In this document: positions 24,227 through 31,714 of the stretch, piece after piece
Layout: each line of letters begins with the position of its first letter
How positions within the stretch are numbered: position 1 is the first letter of the stretch
Assembly (NCBI GenBank): GCA_947575235.1
Contig: CANPMT010000040.1
Span: 1 to 32,004 of the forward strand
Origin: an uncultured Porphyromonadaceae bacterium
Lineage (GTDB): Bacteria > Bacteroidota > Bacteroidia > Bacteroidales > Muribaculaceae
Length of the DNA stretch: 32,004 nucleotides
Direction: 5' to 3'
Position numbers and translations under genes: made by a program
Notes under the pieces: generated by a model
Seen by the model: only the letters and a program-made list of their open reading frames with translations
Told to the model about the DNA's origin: nothing
Databases searched by the model: none

Positions 24227-25531
24227 TTATTTATTTGATTTTGATATGGCTATCGCCGGTTCCACTCTCGAAGCTCTCCAAGCCGGCACACCCGCACTTA
24301 AGATATTCAACACCAGGCAGGCTCCCAAGGCTATGAAGAATGAACTCCATGTGAAGAGCATTGATAAATCAGGAGTGATGGCATAGGCATCGAAACCGTT
24401 GATTGATTCCACCTCTGAGAGGTCGAAGAAAAATGACGCCATAAGCCGCATGAAGATAAGACTGAGTATCAGTCCGATTCCTCCTCCCACAAGGGTTATG
24501 ATCATATTCTCTCCAAGCATCTGCCTGATTATCTCCTTTCGTTTTGCCCCGAAGGCCCGTCTCACTCCTATCTCTGAAATGCGGTAACGAAGCCTACCCT
24601 TGGTCATGCAACTCAGATTGATGGCCGGAAGTATGATGAGCAATCCATAGATTATCCATCTGAGTCTTCTCCCTTTGGTGGAATCAGGGTAGCTGCCGGT
24701 GGAGACGGTGCCACTCGACATCTCCTCCAGAGAATATGGCTGTCCGTAATATCTCACCTCTGTGATACCGCGCTCATTCCCTTTCTTCAGCATCTCATTG
24801 AGGGTTGCGTAGCGTGCTTCCACCTGCTTCTTGAGATGCTCCCCACTCACACCGGGCTTGGCTTTCAACAGTGCAATCATATAGCCTTCGGTCATTGGAG
24901 TCTCATAATTGCTCTGGAAAAATGGGATATAGATCTGCGAGAATGAATTGTTGAGTATAGGATTGACATCCTCAATCACTCCACATATAGTATATTCCTC
25001 ATTCGAAATGTTCAATTTCCGCCCGACTACCTCTTCCGATTTAAACAGCACCCTTGCTATTGACCGGGTAAGGACTACCTTCTTCACATCGCTCTTGATA
25101 TCTGCTGCCGTATAGGGAGAACCCTGGAGGAAAGTGAAATCAAATATTTTCCAATAATTGTCATCCGTACCTCGCTTGTATACTGTCAGTGGCGCCCCAC
25201 CTTTCACCTGCACATCGACAGGTTCGAGCCAGCTCCCGGTCAGAGCTCTCATCTCTACACCATCAAGATTGCCATAGAATTTCTCTATCAGTTCATATGA
25301 CATACTTGTATTCGAGCTGGAGCCATGTTCATACCTGAACTCCACACCTGTGCCTGCCCAGATCCGACCACGGTCGGTCTCAGGTGCAATCTCCACCGTC
25401 TTCACCTGCTCCGCCATGAAGAAGGCCATCACCAGGAAGATGGCTACCGCCGTGCCGCTGATCGACACCCAGGTCATCATCTTCTGATGCTTCATCTCAT
25501 ATATGACTTGTTTCAGATAGTTCATAATCAT
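24227..25531 (-). CDS. FtsX-like ABC permease, type A copy 2
   Basis: A 434-residue FtsX-type permease. N-terminus MNYLKQVIYEMKHQKMMTWV leads into TM1, then a periplasmic core and three C-terminal TMs; the FtsX motif ISEIGVRRAFGAKRKEI is clear. It resembles the gene at 26797-28080 from its first residues to the C-terminal VEPAIA. The ATG at 25529-25531 overlaps the stop of the preceding permease gene (ATGA), a sign of translational coupling; an ATG two codons later aligns better with the paralogue start, so the exact start is uncertain by two residues. Confidence 0.9.
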   Translation of the reverse strand: MIMNYLKQVIYEMKHQKMMTWVSISGTAVAIFLVMAFFMAEQVKTVEIAPETDRGRIWAGTGVEFRYEHGSSSNTSMSYELIEKFYGNLDGVEMRALTGSWLEPVDVQVKGGAPLTVYKRGTDDNYWKIFDFTFLQGSPYTAADIKSDVKKVVLTRSIARVLFKSEEVVGRKLNISNEEYTICGVIEDVNPILNNSFSQIYIPFFQSNYETPMTEGYMIALLKAKPGVSGEHLKKQVEARYATLNEMLKKGNERGITEVRYYGQPYSLEEMSSGTVSTGSYPDSTKGRRLRWIIYGLLIILPAINLSCMTKGRLRYRISEIGVRRAFGAKRKEIIRQMLGENMIITLVGGGIGLILSLIFMRLMASFFFDLSEVESINGFDAYAITPDLSMLFTWSSFFIALGACLVLNILSAGVPAWRASRVEPAIAISKSNK

Positions 25532-26760
25532 TCATCTTTAATGGCTATCGCCGGTTCTATATTCATTGCCTTGCGAGCAGGATACCACAGACTTATCACA
25601 ATCCCTATTGCCACCAGCACCACTGTGACAGCCACTGCCACAAGAAACCGTGACCATTCCACTGAAATCATACTGTTGTCGCGCAAGGGGGTCAATACTG
25701 CCAGACAAATCACAGCAGCGCCCACCAGCAGTATCATACCCTCTGATATTACCCTTGCGAATATCTGCCTGCGTTTTGCGCCGCATACCTTCCTTATGGC
25801 TATCTCACTGACACGCTGTTGCATCCTGAACCAGAAACTTCCCAACAATCCGAGGAAGATTGTGGTGAGAAGGAAGATAATCAACCCGACCGAAATTCTG
25901 ATATTTATGCTCTCTCCTCTCTGGCATGCCTCACGGATATCCATAAGGCTCTGAAGGTCGGAGAGATAGATGTTACGCAACGACCTTAGTTCCGGTTTGG
26001 TTTTAAAATCGTTGATAAACGCTTCGGTTTTGCCAGGCTTCACCCTGATCACAATTTTACCCCACGAGGATCCATCCTCAGGCAATGGCACTATGAAACC
26101 ACCTGCCCAACTTGCCTCGAAATCTGTGCGGCGGATATTCTGTACCACGTCGCCAACACGATATATTTTAGTGGTGTCGTTGCCAAAGAATACCTTTTTC
26201 CCTTTCAATGCAAATGGATCACGACCCTCACGCACATAGTTGCTGTTGTCGGTTATGAGAATCTCACCACGCTTCAGCATCTCCTTGAGTTGCTTACGTG
26301 TGGCTCCGGTGAGACTGGTCACCTCAAGCACATCCACAATATCAGCACTTGCCCAACGTGAATTTCCGTAATACTTCACGGAATCCTGATCATCCACCAC
26401 ACTGATGATATTTCCTGAATAATTGAAATTATACGGCACGGCATTCCAGGTGATGGCGGCCGCCTCAATGTTAGGGTTCTCACGTAATCTCCCGAGCAGT
26501 GTGAGGAAGTCTTCTGCATTAGAGGATGATGTTTTATCTCCCAGATCTATGAAATGACGGCTCTCTTTTGGTATATTGCTGGCTTCGATTGTATAGACAT
26601 TCTCAGGATTGAACCCTCTCGGCGACCGTAGTCCCTCGGTCTGGAAACTGAGAAATACTATTGTCACACATATCACGAGGCAAACAATCGCCAGTTCGAG
26701 AATGAGCCAGACGTTATCACGCCACTCATTCTTCATCTGTATAAGTAAATTCCTTTTCAT
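25528..26760 (-). CDS. FtsX-like ABC permease, type B copy 1
   Basis: A 410-residue MacB/FtsX-type permease with TM1 (VWLILELAIVCLVICVTIVFL), a periplasmic domain and three C-terminal TMs. The motif VSEIAIRKVCGAKRRQIFAR is shared almost exactly with the other type B gene, apart from the residues after GAK. The C-terminal ARKAMNIEPAIAIK ending is also shared. It begins 36 bases after the first type A gene and overlaps the second by four bases. It probably pairs with a type A subunit to form a heterodimeric permease driven by the ATPase upstream (inference). Confidence 0.9.
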   Translation of the reverse strand: MKRNLLIQMKNEWRDNVWLILELAIVCLVICVTIVFLSFQTEGLRSPRGFNPENVYTIEASNIPKESRHFIDLGDKTSSSNAEDFLTLLGRLRENPNIEAAAITWNAVPYNFNYSGNIISVVDDQDSVKYYGNSRWASADIVDVLEVTSLTGATRKQLKEMLKRGEILITDNSNYVREGRDPFALKGKKVFFGNDTTKIYRVGDVVQNIRRTDFEASWAGGFIVPLPEDGSSWGKIVIRVKPGKTEAFINDFKTKPELRSLRNIYLSDLQSLMDIREACQRGESINIRISVGLIIFLLTTIFLGLLGSFWFRMQQRVSEIAIRKVCGAKRRQIFARVISEGMILLVGAAVICLAVLTPLRDNSMISVEWSRFLVAVAVTVVLVAIGIVISLWYPARKAMNIEPAIAIKDE

Positions 26761-26796
26761 AATGTCATCTGTATTTTACATCCTGACGATGCTTGC

Positions 26797-28080
26797 TTAA
26801 CGTCCTGAAAGTGCTATGGCGGGTTCTACTCTCGATGCTTTCCATGCCGGTACGGTCGCGCTGAGAATATTCAACACCAGGCAGAATCCTAAGCATATGA
26901 AGAAATTAATCCAACTGAACATCATCTCGAATGAGGGACGCGCATAAATAAGGTCAAGCGACGAGGCCTCCAATCCTCCGTAATACTTGAAGAAAAGATG
27001 CGATGCAAGCATAATGAATGCCGCACTCAGCACTAATCCTATCACTCCCCCGATAATCGTGATTATGAAGTTCTCTCCGAAGAGCTGCCATACTATGCTT
27101 CTCCGTTTGGCTCCGAAGGCTCTTCTAACTCCGATCTCGGCCACCCTGTGGCGCAGTCTGCCTCTGGTCATACTGCTCAGGTTTATAGCCGGCAGAAGTA
27201 TCAGGATTGCATAAACCACCCACTGGACAGTGTTATGTGTCTTCATATTCGGACTGTTATTGCTTCCGAACGACATTCCCTCCTCCTGTGAGGTGTAAGG
27301 CTGGTCATGATAGATGAATTCAATCCCCTCTTTGGCTTTCTCTCCATTAAGTCGCTGGTAACGCTGTTCCACCTCTTTTTTTACAGATGCGATATCTGTT
27401 CCCTCTTTTAGAAGAAGACGGACGTTGGTACCTCCGCAGAATGGGTCGTCGTTCCTGTCATAGTCAGCACCATGGAAGGGCACATAGAAATGGGCGAAAG
27501 TTCCGTTCATCAACGGATGCACATCATCTACAACTCCTACAACCTGATAATCCACCATATTCACTTCCACTGTCCGGCCTGTCACATTCTCCTCACCGAA
27601 GAGCTTTCGGGCCGCCGAACGAGTCAGGACAATAACCTTGGCATTTGAATCTACCTCTCCTTGATTGAATGGTCGGCCATCTATGAATTTGAAATCATAC
27701 ATCTTCCAGAAATTGGCATCTATTCTTTTAGGAAGGAAGGTCATCCCCTCCTGACCCGGCACACTCAATGTGTTATTTGAATTACCATCCCTGATGTAGG
27801 ATATCAACTCCACACCTTCAAGACCTTCATAGATTTTCTTTATGAAATCAGAATTCCACCCCATTGTAGAGCCATCCTGACTATCCATTTTTATATGTAT
27901 CCCTTTACCAAGCAGAATTCGGCTGCGGTTGGTCTCCGGTGCCACCTCAACAGTGTTTATCTGATCGGCGACGATGAAACTCATCACAAGGAAGATGGCC
28001 AGCGCGGTGCCGCTTATCGACACCCACGTCATCATCTTCTGATGCTTCATCTCGTAGTATATCTGTTTGAAATAGTTCAT
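26797..28080 (-). CDS. FtsX-like ABC permease, type A copy 1
   Basis: A 427-residue FtsX-type permease, first of the four. It starts MNYFKQIYYEMKHQKMMTWV, has TM1, a periplasmic MacB-like core and three C-terminal TMs, and carries VAEIGVRRAFGAKRRSIV in the coupling region. Close kinship with the gene at 24227-25531 is obvious at both ends; the periplasmic middle is more divergent. A 54-base gap containing a GC-rich palindrome separates it from the ATPase gene. Confidence 0.9.
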   Translation of the reverse strand: MNYFKQIYYEMKHQKMMTWVSISGTALAIFLVMSFIVADQINTVEVAPETNRSRILLGKGIHIKMDSQDGSTMGWNSDFIKKIYEGLEGVELISYIRDGNSNNTLSVPGQEGMTFLPKRIDANFWKMYDFKFIDGRPFNQGEVDSNAKVIVLTRSAARKLFGEENVTGRTVEVNMVDYQVVGVVDDVHPLMNGTFAHFYVPFHGADYDRNDDPFCGGTNVRLLLKEGTDIASVKKEVEQRYQRLNGEKAKEGIEFIYHDQPYTSQEEGMSFGSNNSPNMKTHNTVQWVVYAILILLPAINLSSMTRGRLRHRVAEIGVRRAFGAKRRSIVWQLFGENFIITIIGGVIGLVLSAAFIMLASHLFFKYYGGLEASSLDLIYARPSFEMMFSWINFFICLGFCLVLNILSATVPAWKASRVEPAIALSGR

Positions 28081-28099
28081 ATTATTCCTGTTTTAGTCC

Positions 28100-28115
28100 A
28101 CGCGGCACGCCGCGT
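28100..28115. repeat. GC-rich palindrome within the efflux operon
   Basis: ACGCGGC-AC-GCCGCGT is a perfect 7+2+7 inverted repeat between the ATPase stop and the first permease start. On the minus strand it is embedded in GTAGGGACGCGG, like short dispersed palindromes found between genes in many genomes. In the transcript it would form a stable hairpin that could attenuate or protect mRNA. Confidence 0.6.
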
Positions 28116-28134
28116 CCCTACAATTGTCACCTTG

Positions 28135-28809
28135 TTATTCCACCTGACGGCCGTCGAAGAAGCGGATTATACGGTCGGTCATGCGTGCCTGGCTCTCGTT
28201 GTGGGTCACCATAACTATTGTGCGCCCATCCTCCTTGTTGAGCTGGTGAAGTATCTCCATCACCTCCTGGCCCATCTTAGAGTCGAGGTTACCGGTGGGC
28301 TCGTCGGCAAGCACTATCTGCGGATCCCCTATGATTGCCCTGGCTATCGCCACCCTCTGGCACTGACCGCCTGAAAGCTGCCCGGGGAAGTGGCGCATCC
28401 TGTGGCTGAGTCCAAGACGTGTGAGCACTGCCTCCACCTTCTCGTGACGTTCCTTCGCGCTTATGCCGTTGCGGTAGGCCAAGGGGAGGGCCACATTGTC
28501 AGCAACATTGAGCGACGGTATGAGGTGGAAGCTCTGGAACACGAAACCGATGTTACGGTTGCGGAACTCCGACAGGCGGCTGTCGCTCATCCTCTCCGTG
28601 GGCTCATTCATCAGGTCCACCACTCCGCTTGTGGGCACATCCAGCAGACCTATGATGTTGAGCAGGGTTGATTTGCCGCAGCCCGAAGGCCCCATTATGC
28701 TCACGAACTCACCCTTTCCGATCTCAAGATTCACATTCTCAAGGGCCAGTGTCTCGATCTCTTTTGTACGGTATACCTTGTTTACGTCTTTTAATGTTAT
28801 GATTGCCAT
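28135..28809 (-). CDS. ABC transporter ATPase (LolD/MacB type)
   Basis: A 224-residue ATP-binding subunit. Walker A GPSGCGKST at residues 40-48, Q-loop Gln92, signature LSGGQ at 145-149, Walker B ending in Asp169-Glu170 and H-loop His203 are all intact, so it should be an active ATPase. Size and sequence belong to the LolD/MacB/FtsE class that drives FtsX-like permeases in mechanotransmission-type export across the periplasm. It is the only ATPase for four permease genes, so alternative heterodimers sharing one motor are possible. Confidence 0.95.
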   Translation of the reverse strand: MAIITLKDVNKVYRTKEIETLALENVNLEIGKGEFVSIMGPSGCGKSTLLNIIGLLDVPTSGVVDLMNEPTERMSDSRLSEFRNRNIGFVFQSFHLIPSLNVADNVALPLAYRNGISAKERHEKVEAVLTRLGLSHRMRHFPGQLSGGQCQRVAIARAIIGDPQIVLADEPTGNLDSKMGQEVMEILHQLNKEDGRTIVMVTHNESQARMTDRIIRFFDGRQVE

Positions 28810-28862
28810 TGTCGTATTCGTTTTTAAGTTGTTGTTGTTTTATTATTGTTTATCTCGGTCAG

Positions 28863-30110
28863 TTACTTTAGTTTCAGACTTTTCTTATTCTTGTATGAGC
28901 TCATGTCGCTCACCACCACCTCCTCGCCGTTGCGTATGCCGCTCACCACTTCAACATAGTCGAAATTGCTCTCGCCCAACGACACGTTGCGGCGTTCCAG
29001 TTCATTATCCTTGCTCTTCACAAACATAACATAGTTGCCGGCACCTTGATAATACTGCCCGTTGGGTATCCTCACCACCCCGTCGCGCACGTCAAACACC
29101 ACGTTCAGTTCGCTGCGCAGACCCGAACGGAGCAGTTTGTCGGCATCATTCTCGAGAATCACGGTAAACTCTACCATGCTGTTCTGACTCTGCGGGGAGA
29201 TATTGCTTATATGCCCTCTGAGGGTGCTACGGTTTATCCTCACCTGCACTGTGGAGCCAACGGATAATTTTCCGGAGTTGCTCTCGGGAATCTCGCCTAC
29301 AATCTTGAAATGCGAGAGGTCAGACACCACCGCTAATTTCTCACCGGAGCCGATACTTGTACCCAAGCTTTTGTTCAGATAAGTTACCGTCCCCTTTCTC
29401 GGAGCCTTTATCTTTGCATCCTCCATTGTGCGCTGCATCTCCTCCAGGTTGCGCGATGTTATGGCCCCTTCGAGCTGTTTGCTGCGGTAGGCGGCGGCAT
29501 GTGCCTTCCGTTCGTTGGCGAGCTGGGCTCGCAGCTGGTCGAGCTCAAGCAAACCTGTCGAGTAGGCCAGTTCCGCCTCCCGGATGCGGTCGCCGGTGCC
29601 GCTCCCTATGCTGTCGAGCCGTCTCTCATTTGCCACCTCGGCTTTCAGATGGCTCACCGACATCTCCTTGGCCTTAATACGCATCTCAAGGTCGGTGATA
29701 AATGTGGCGTTATTGAGAGCTGTCTGCTCGATATCGTTGCGCTTCATGCTCACTTCATCATTGAGACGCCGCAACTCAGCTTCGGTCGACTGGAGGTCGA
29801 GACGGAGCAACGACTCGCCGGCCTCGACAGTGTCACCCTCATTGCAATAGACCTCCATTATCTTCGTCCCGACAGGCGACACAATAGCCTGTTCATAAAG
29901 CGGGACAATCTTCCCGGATGCCGACACGCTGCTTTCGAGTGTTCCGGTCTCGGCCCGTTTTATCATGATGTCGTCGGCCTTGATGCTGGCGCCGAACGAG
30001 AAGAAGATAATCAGCACTACCGCCACGAAGGCCGCTCCGCAGGCGGCATATGTGATGATTCTCTTGCGCTGTTGCCTCAGTCGTTCCTCTTTAGGTATTT
30101 CCCTGTCCAT
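28863..30110 (-). CDS. HlyD/MacA-type periplasmic adaptor
   Basis: A 415-residue membrane-fusion protein and the first gene of the efflux operon. A short Lys/Arg-rich cytoplasmic N-terminus precedes one TM (about residues 19-42). Then come the first lipoyl half (VGTKIMEVYCNEGDTVEAGESLLRLD), a long coiled-coil hairpin (from about 110 to 225) with ELRRLNDEVSMKRNDIEQ, the second lipoyl half (APRKGTVTYLNKSLGTSIGSGEKL) and beta-barrel/membrane-proximal domains. It would link the FtsX-like permeases to the TolC-like channel, as MacA does for MacB. The leader carries the sigma-54 promoter described separately. Confidence 0.93.
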   Translation of the reverse strand: MDREIPKEERLRQQRKRIITYAACGAAFVAVVLIIFFSFGASIKADDIMIKRAETGTLESSVSASGKIVPLYEQAIVSPVGTKIMEVYCNEGDTVEAGESLLRLDLQSTEAELRRLNDEVSMKRNDIEQTALNNATFITDLEMRIKAKEMSVSHLKAEVANERRLDSIGSGTGDRIREAELAYSTGLLELDQLRAQLANERKAHAAAYRSKQLEGAITSRNLEEMQRTMEDAKIKAPRKGTVTYLNKSLGTSIGSGEKLAVVSDLSHFKIVGEIPESNSGKLSVGSTVQVRINRSTLRGHISNISPQSQNSMVEFTVILENDADKLLRSGLRSELNVVFDVRDGVVRIPNGQYYQGAGNYVMFVKSKDNELERRNVSLGESNFDYVEVVSGIRNGEEVVVSDMSSYKNKKSLKLK

Positions 30111-30149
30111 AAATGTTATGATATTATTTACGTTTCAAATGTTAAAGAT

Positions 30150-30176
30150 GGTGTGTAACAACAAGTGTCACACACC
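30150..30176 (-). other. Inverted repeat at the 5' end of the efflux transcript
   Basis: GGTGTGT (30150-30156) and ACACACC (30170-30176) form a 7-bp stem with a 13-base loop. The sigma-54 promoter predicts transcription start near 30175, so the hairpin would sit at the extreme 5' end of the mRNA and could stabilise it, or be a protein site. Confidence 0.45.
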
Positions 30177-30185
30177 GGAATCATT

Positions 30186-30201
30186 GACAATCCCCGTGCC
30201 A
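30186..30201 (-). promoter_or_regulatory. Sigma-54 (-24/-12) promoter of the ABC efflux operon
   Basis: On the minus strand TTGGCACG-GGGA-TTGTC is read (from 30202 downward). It matches all of the -24 element (YTGGCACG), has the exact N4 spacing, and has TTG of the -12 element TTGCW; the normally conserved C is T. No TAnnTTTG box is seen in this leader. Predicted start near 30175 gives a 65-base leader to the HlyD-type gene. The operon encodes an NtrC-type activator, which supports the call. Confidence 0.65.
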
Positions 30202-30262
30202 AACCTTTATTTTACTAATAATCTTATATTTAACAAATCAAATTACCGTCCACACCCGTACA

Positions 30263-30282
30263 TGCGTCCGATTTCGGACACA
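30263..30282. promoter_or_regulatory. Enhancer (UAS) candidate for the NtrC-type regulator
   Basis: TGCGTCCGATTTCGGACACA is a 20-base near-perfect palindrome: perfect GTCCGA-TT-TCGGAC core, one mismatched pair, then TG/CA ends. It lies about 88-107 bases upstream of the predicted transcription start, the usual position for an enhancer-binding protein site. A partial second copy (TGCG, 4 bases, TTCGGA) is found at 30366-30379. Confidence 0.55.
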
Positions 30283-30419
30283 TCATATGGAGGTATTTGT
30301 TGTGGTTATAGGTTGGCTTGTTGAGATGTAAAGATTTTATGGCTTCCTTCATTATGTGAATCCTATGCGCTTCTTCGGAACCGGTAAGTTTCGATTCCGC
30401 GAATTTAGAATATTTCAAG

Positions 30420-30435
30420 AATATTTGCAAATATT
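30420..30435. repeat. AT-rich 16-base perfect palindrome
   Basis: AATATTTGCAAATATT reads the same on both strands. It sits in the 428-base gap between the divergent efflux and higBA units, about 50-60 bases upstream of the higBA -33 box. Role unknown; perhaps a protein site or simply AT-rich DNA. Confidence 0.4.
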
Positions 30436-30482
30436 TGATTATAAAAGCGAGGTCTTCTGTTAGCATTCATATGATTATCAAA

Positions 30483-30514
30483 TTTGCTAATTTGAAAAAC
30501 TTTCACTAACTTTG
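30483..30514 (+). promoter_or_regulatory. higBA promoter
   Basis: TTTG (30483-30486), a 20-base spacer and TAACTTTG (30507-30514) give the best match in the window to the Bacteroidota vegetative promoter. The leader to higB is about 18 bases. Confidence 0.7.
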
Positions 30515-30538
30515 CAACGTTGATAATAAGGACATTAT
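30515..30538. promoter_or_regulatory. higBA operator candidates
   Basis: CAACGTTG (30515-30522) is a perfect palindrome at the expected transcription start, followed by ATAAT-N6-ATTAT (30523-30538). Antitoxins of this family repress their own promoters by binding such repeats, so these are likely HigA sites (inference). Confidence 0.4.
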
Positions 30539-30856
30539 ATGATAGTCACCTACGAAGAGGAATATCTGCGTCAGCTTTACGAAGATGGACGGTGCAAGGA
30601 CAAGAAGCACCGCTATCAGCCGGATATAGTGCGCCGTTATCAGAAGGCAATTCGCTTTTTGATAACAGCACCGTCTATACAAGCTTTATGGCCGATCAAG
30701 TCGCTCAATTATGAGGTGCTTTCCGGAGATAAAGCCGGGCGTTCTTCAGTGAGAGTCAATGACCAGTATCGCATTGAGTTTATAATATCTCAAACTGATG
30801 AGGAACCGATTTTGACTATTTGCAATGTTGTTGAATTGTCAAACCATTATAAGTAA
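30539..30856 (+). CDS. higB: HigB-type toxin (RelE/ParE superfamily)
   Basis: A 105-residue toxin-like protein. The C-terminal half has the HigB/RelE pattern: AGRSSVRVNDQYRIEFII followed by ICNVVELSNHYK, with the LNYEVLSGDKAGR strand before it. HigB toxins are ribosome-dependent mRNA endonucleases. It precedes its antitoxin by 6 bases, the reversed toxin-first order typical of hig loci. It is slightly longer than usual owing to an N-terminal KDKKHRYQPDIVRRYQKAI helix. Confidence in the TA role comes from the pair. Confidence 0.88.
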   Translation: MIVTYEEEYLRQLYEDGRCKDKKHRYQPDIVRRYQKAIRFLITAPSIQALWPIKSLNYEVLSGDKAGRSSVRVNDQYRIEFIISQTDEEPILTICNVVELSNHYK

Positions 30857-30862
30857 ACATTC

Positions 30863-31210
30863 ATGACTGTAACATTAAAGGGAGTAGATCCCAATATGAT
30901 AGCAAACAATCTCACTCCAAGTCAGCCCATACATCCCGGTGAAATGATTAAGGATGAGATTGAGTATCGCGGCATTTCGCAAAAGGATTTGGCTGCGGAG
31001 ATAGGTATCCCGGCATCCGTTCTGAATGCAGTCCTAAACGGCAAAAGGGCTGTCACCACCGAATATGCTTTGCTTCTTGAAGCTGCCCTTGGCATAGACG
31101 CTGACATTTGGTTGAGGTTGCAGGCCGACTATAACAAGCAGGTTGCCAAGTCTGATCCTTCGTTCATGGCCCGCATTAACCGTATTCGCAATGTGGCTGC
31201 ATTTCTTTGA
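30863..31210 (+). CDS. higA: HigA-type antitoxin (XRE HTH)
   Basis: A 115-residue antitoxin. HPGEMIKDEIEYRGISQKDLA starts the family-typical HTH region (about residues 28-48), and ASVLNAVLNGKRAVTTEYALLLE, in two helices, completes the XRE fold. The C-terminal LGIDADIWLRLQADYN segment matches HigA/VapI-type proteins. It should neutralise HigB and repress the operon. Its stop codon (31208-31210) directly abuts the stop codon of the opposing Fic remnant, with no terminator between. Confidence 0.92.
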   Translation: MTVTLKGVDPNMIANNLTPSQPIHPGEMIKDEIEYRGISQKDLAAEIGIPASVLNAVLNGKRAVTTEYALLLEAALGIDADIWLRLQADYNKQVAKSDPSFMARINRIRNVAAFL

Positions 31211-31663
31211 TTATTCCGGCAAGAGGTAGTTGGCACTGCGGCCACCTTCGCCGCTATTGCGGAGCATACCTTTGGCTATGAGGTCGTTGATGTCTCGCAA
31301 CGCTGTGTCTTGCGAGCAGCTGCATATCTTCGCCCATTTTGAGGATGTCAGTTTCCCTTCAAAGCCATCCCACAGACGGTTTACTACCTTTCGCTGACGC
31401 TCGTTGATTTCAACATCGCGGAACTCATCCCAATATGCCGCTTTCTGCAATGTACGCCCGATTATGCCGGACGCACGAACAATGGCATTCTCCAGACAAC
31501 CGAAGAACCACAGCATCCATTCCGTTATGTCGAGATCTCCTTTCTGTGTGCGTTCAAGCACCTCATAATAGGCTTTTTTGTTGCGGTTAATTTCAGCTGA
31601 CATACTGTAATACCGTGCTGAATCTTCATCAAGCCGGGCAAGAAGCATATCGGCAAGAGACAT
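31211..31663 (-). pseudogene. C-terminal remnant of a Fic-family protein
   Basis: This 150-residue frame begins in MSLADMLLAR and continues through RYYSMSAEI, DITEWMLWFFGCLENAI, INERQRKVVNRLWDGFEGKL and TALRDINDLIAKGMLRNSGEGGRSANYLL. That is the C-terminal third of long Fic/DOC proteins, including the winged-helix end. The AMPylation motif HPFxxGNGR, which should come immediately before LADMLLAR, is absent; upstream codons read PNGFVDAHPELRRFRAY and reach a stop (31715-31717). So the catalytic core is lost and the frame is probably a decayed gene. The remaining DNA-binding part might still be expressed. It is in the same frame as the protein that ends at that stop. Confidence 0.75.
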
Positions 31664-31714
31664 ATACGCCCTAAAACGTCTAAGCTCCGGATGGGCATCG
31701 ACGAAGCCATTTGG

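Noticed and set aside
30230..30466. 78-residue minus-strand frame upstream of the HlyD-type gene
   Set aside because: It covers the enhancer palindrome, has no recognisable domain and no promoter; its composition is not gene-like.
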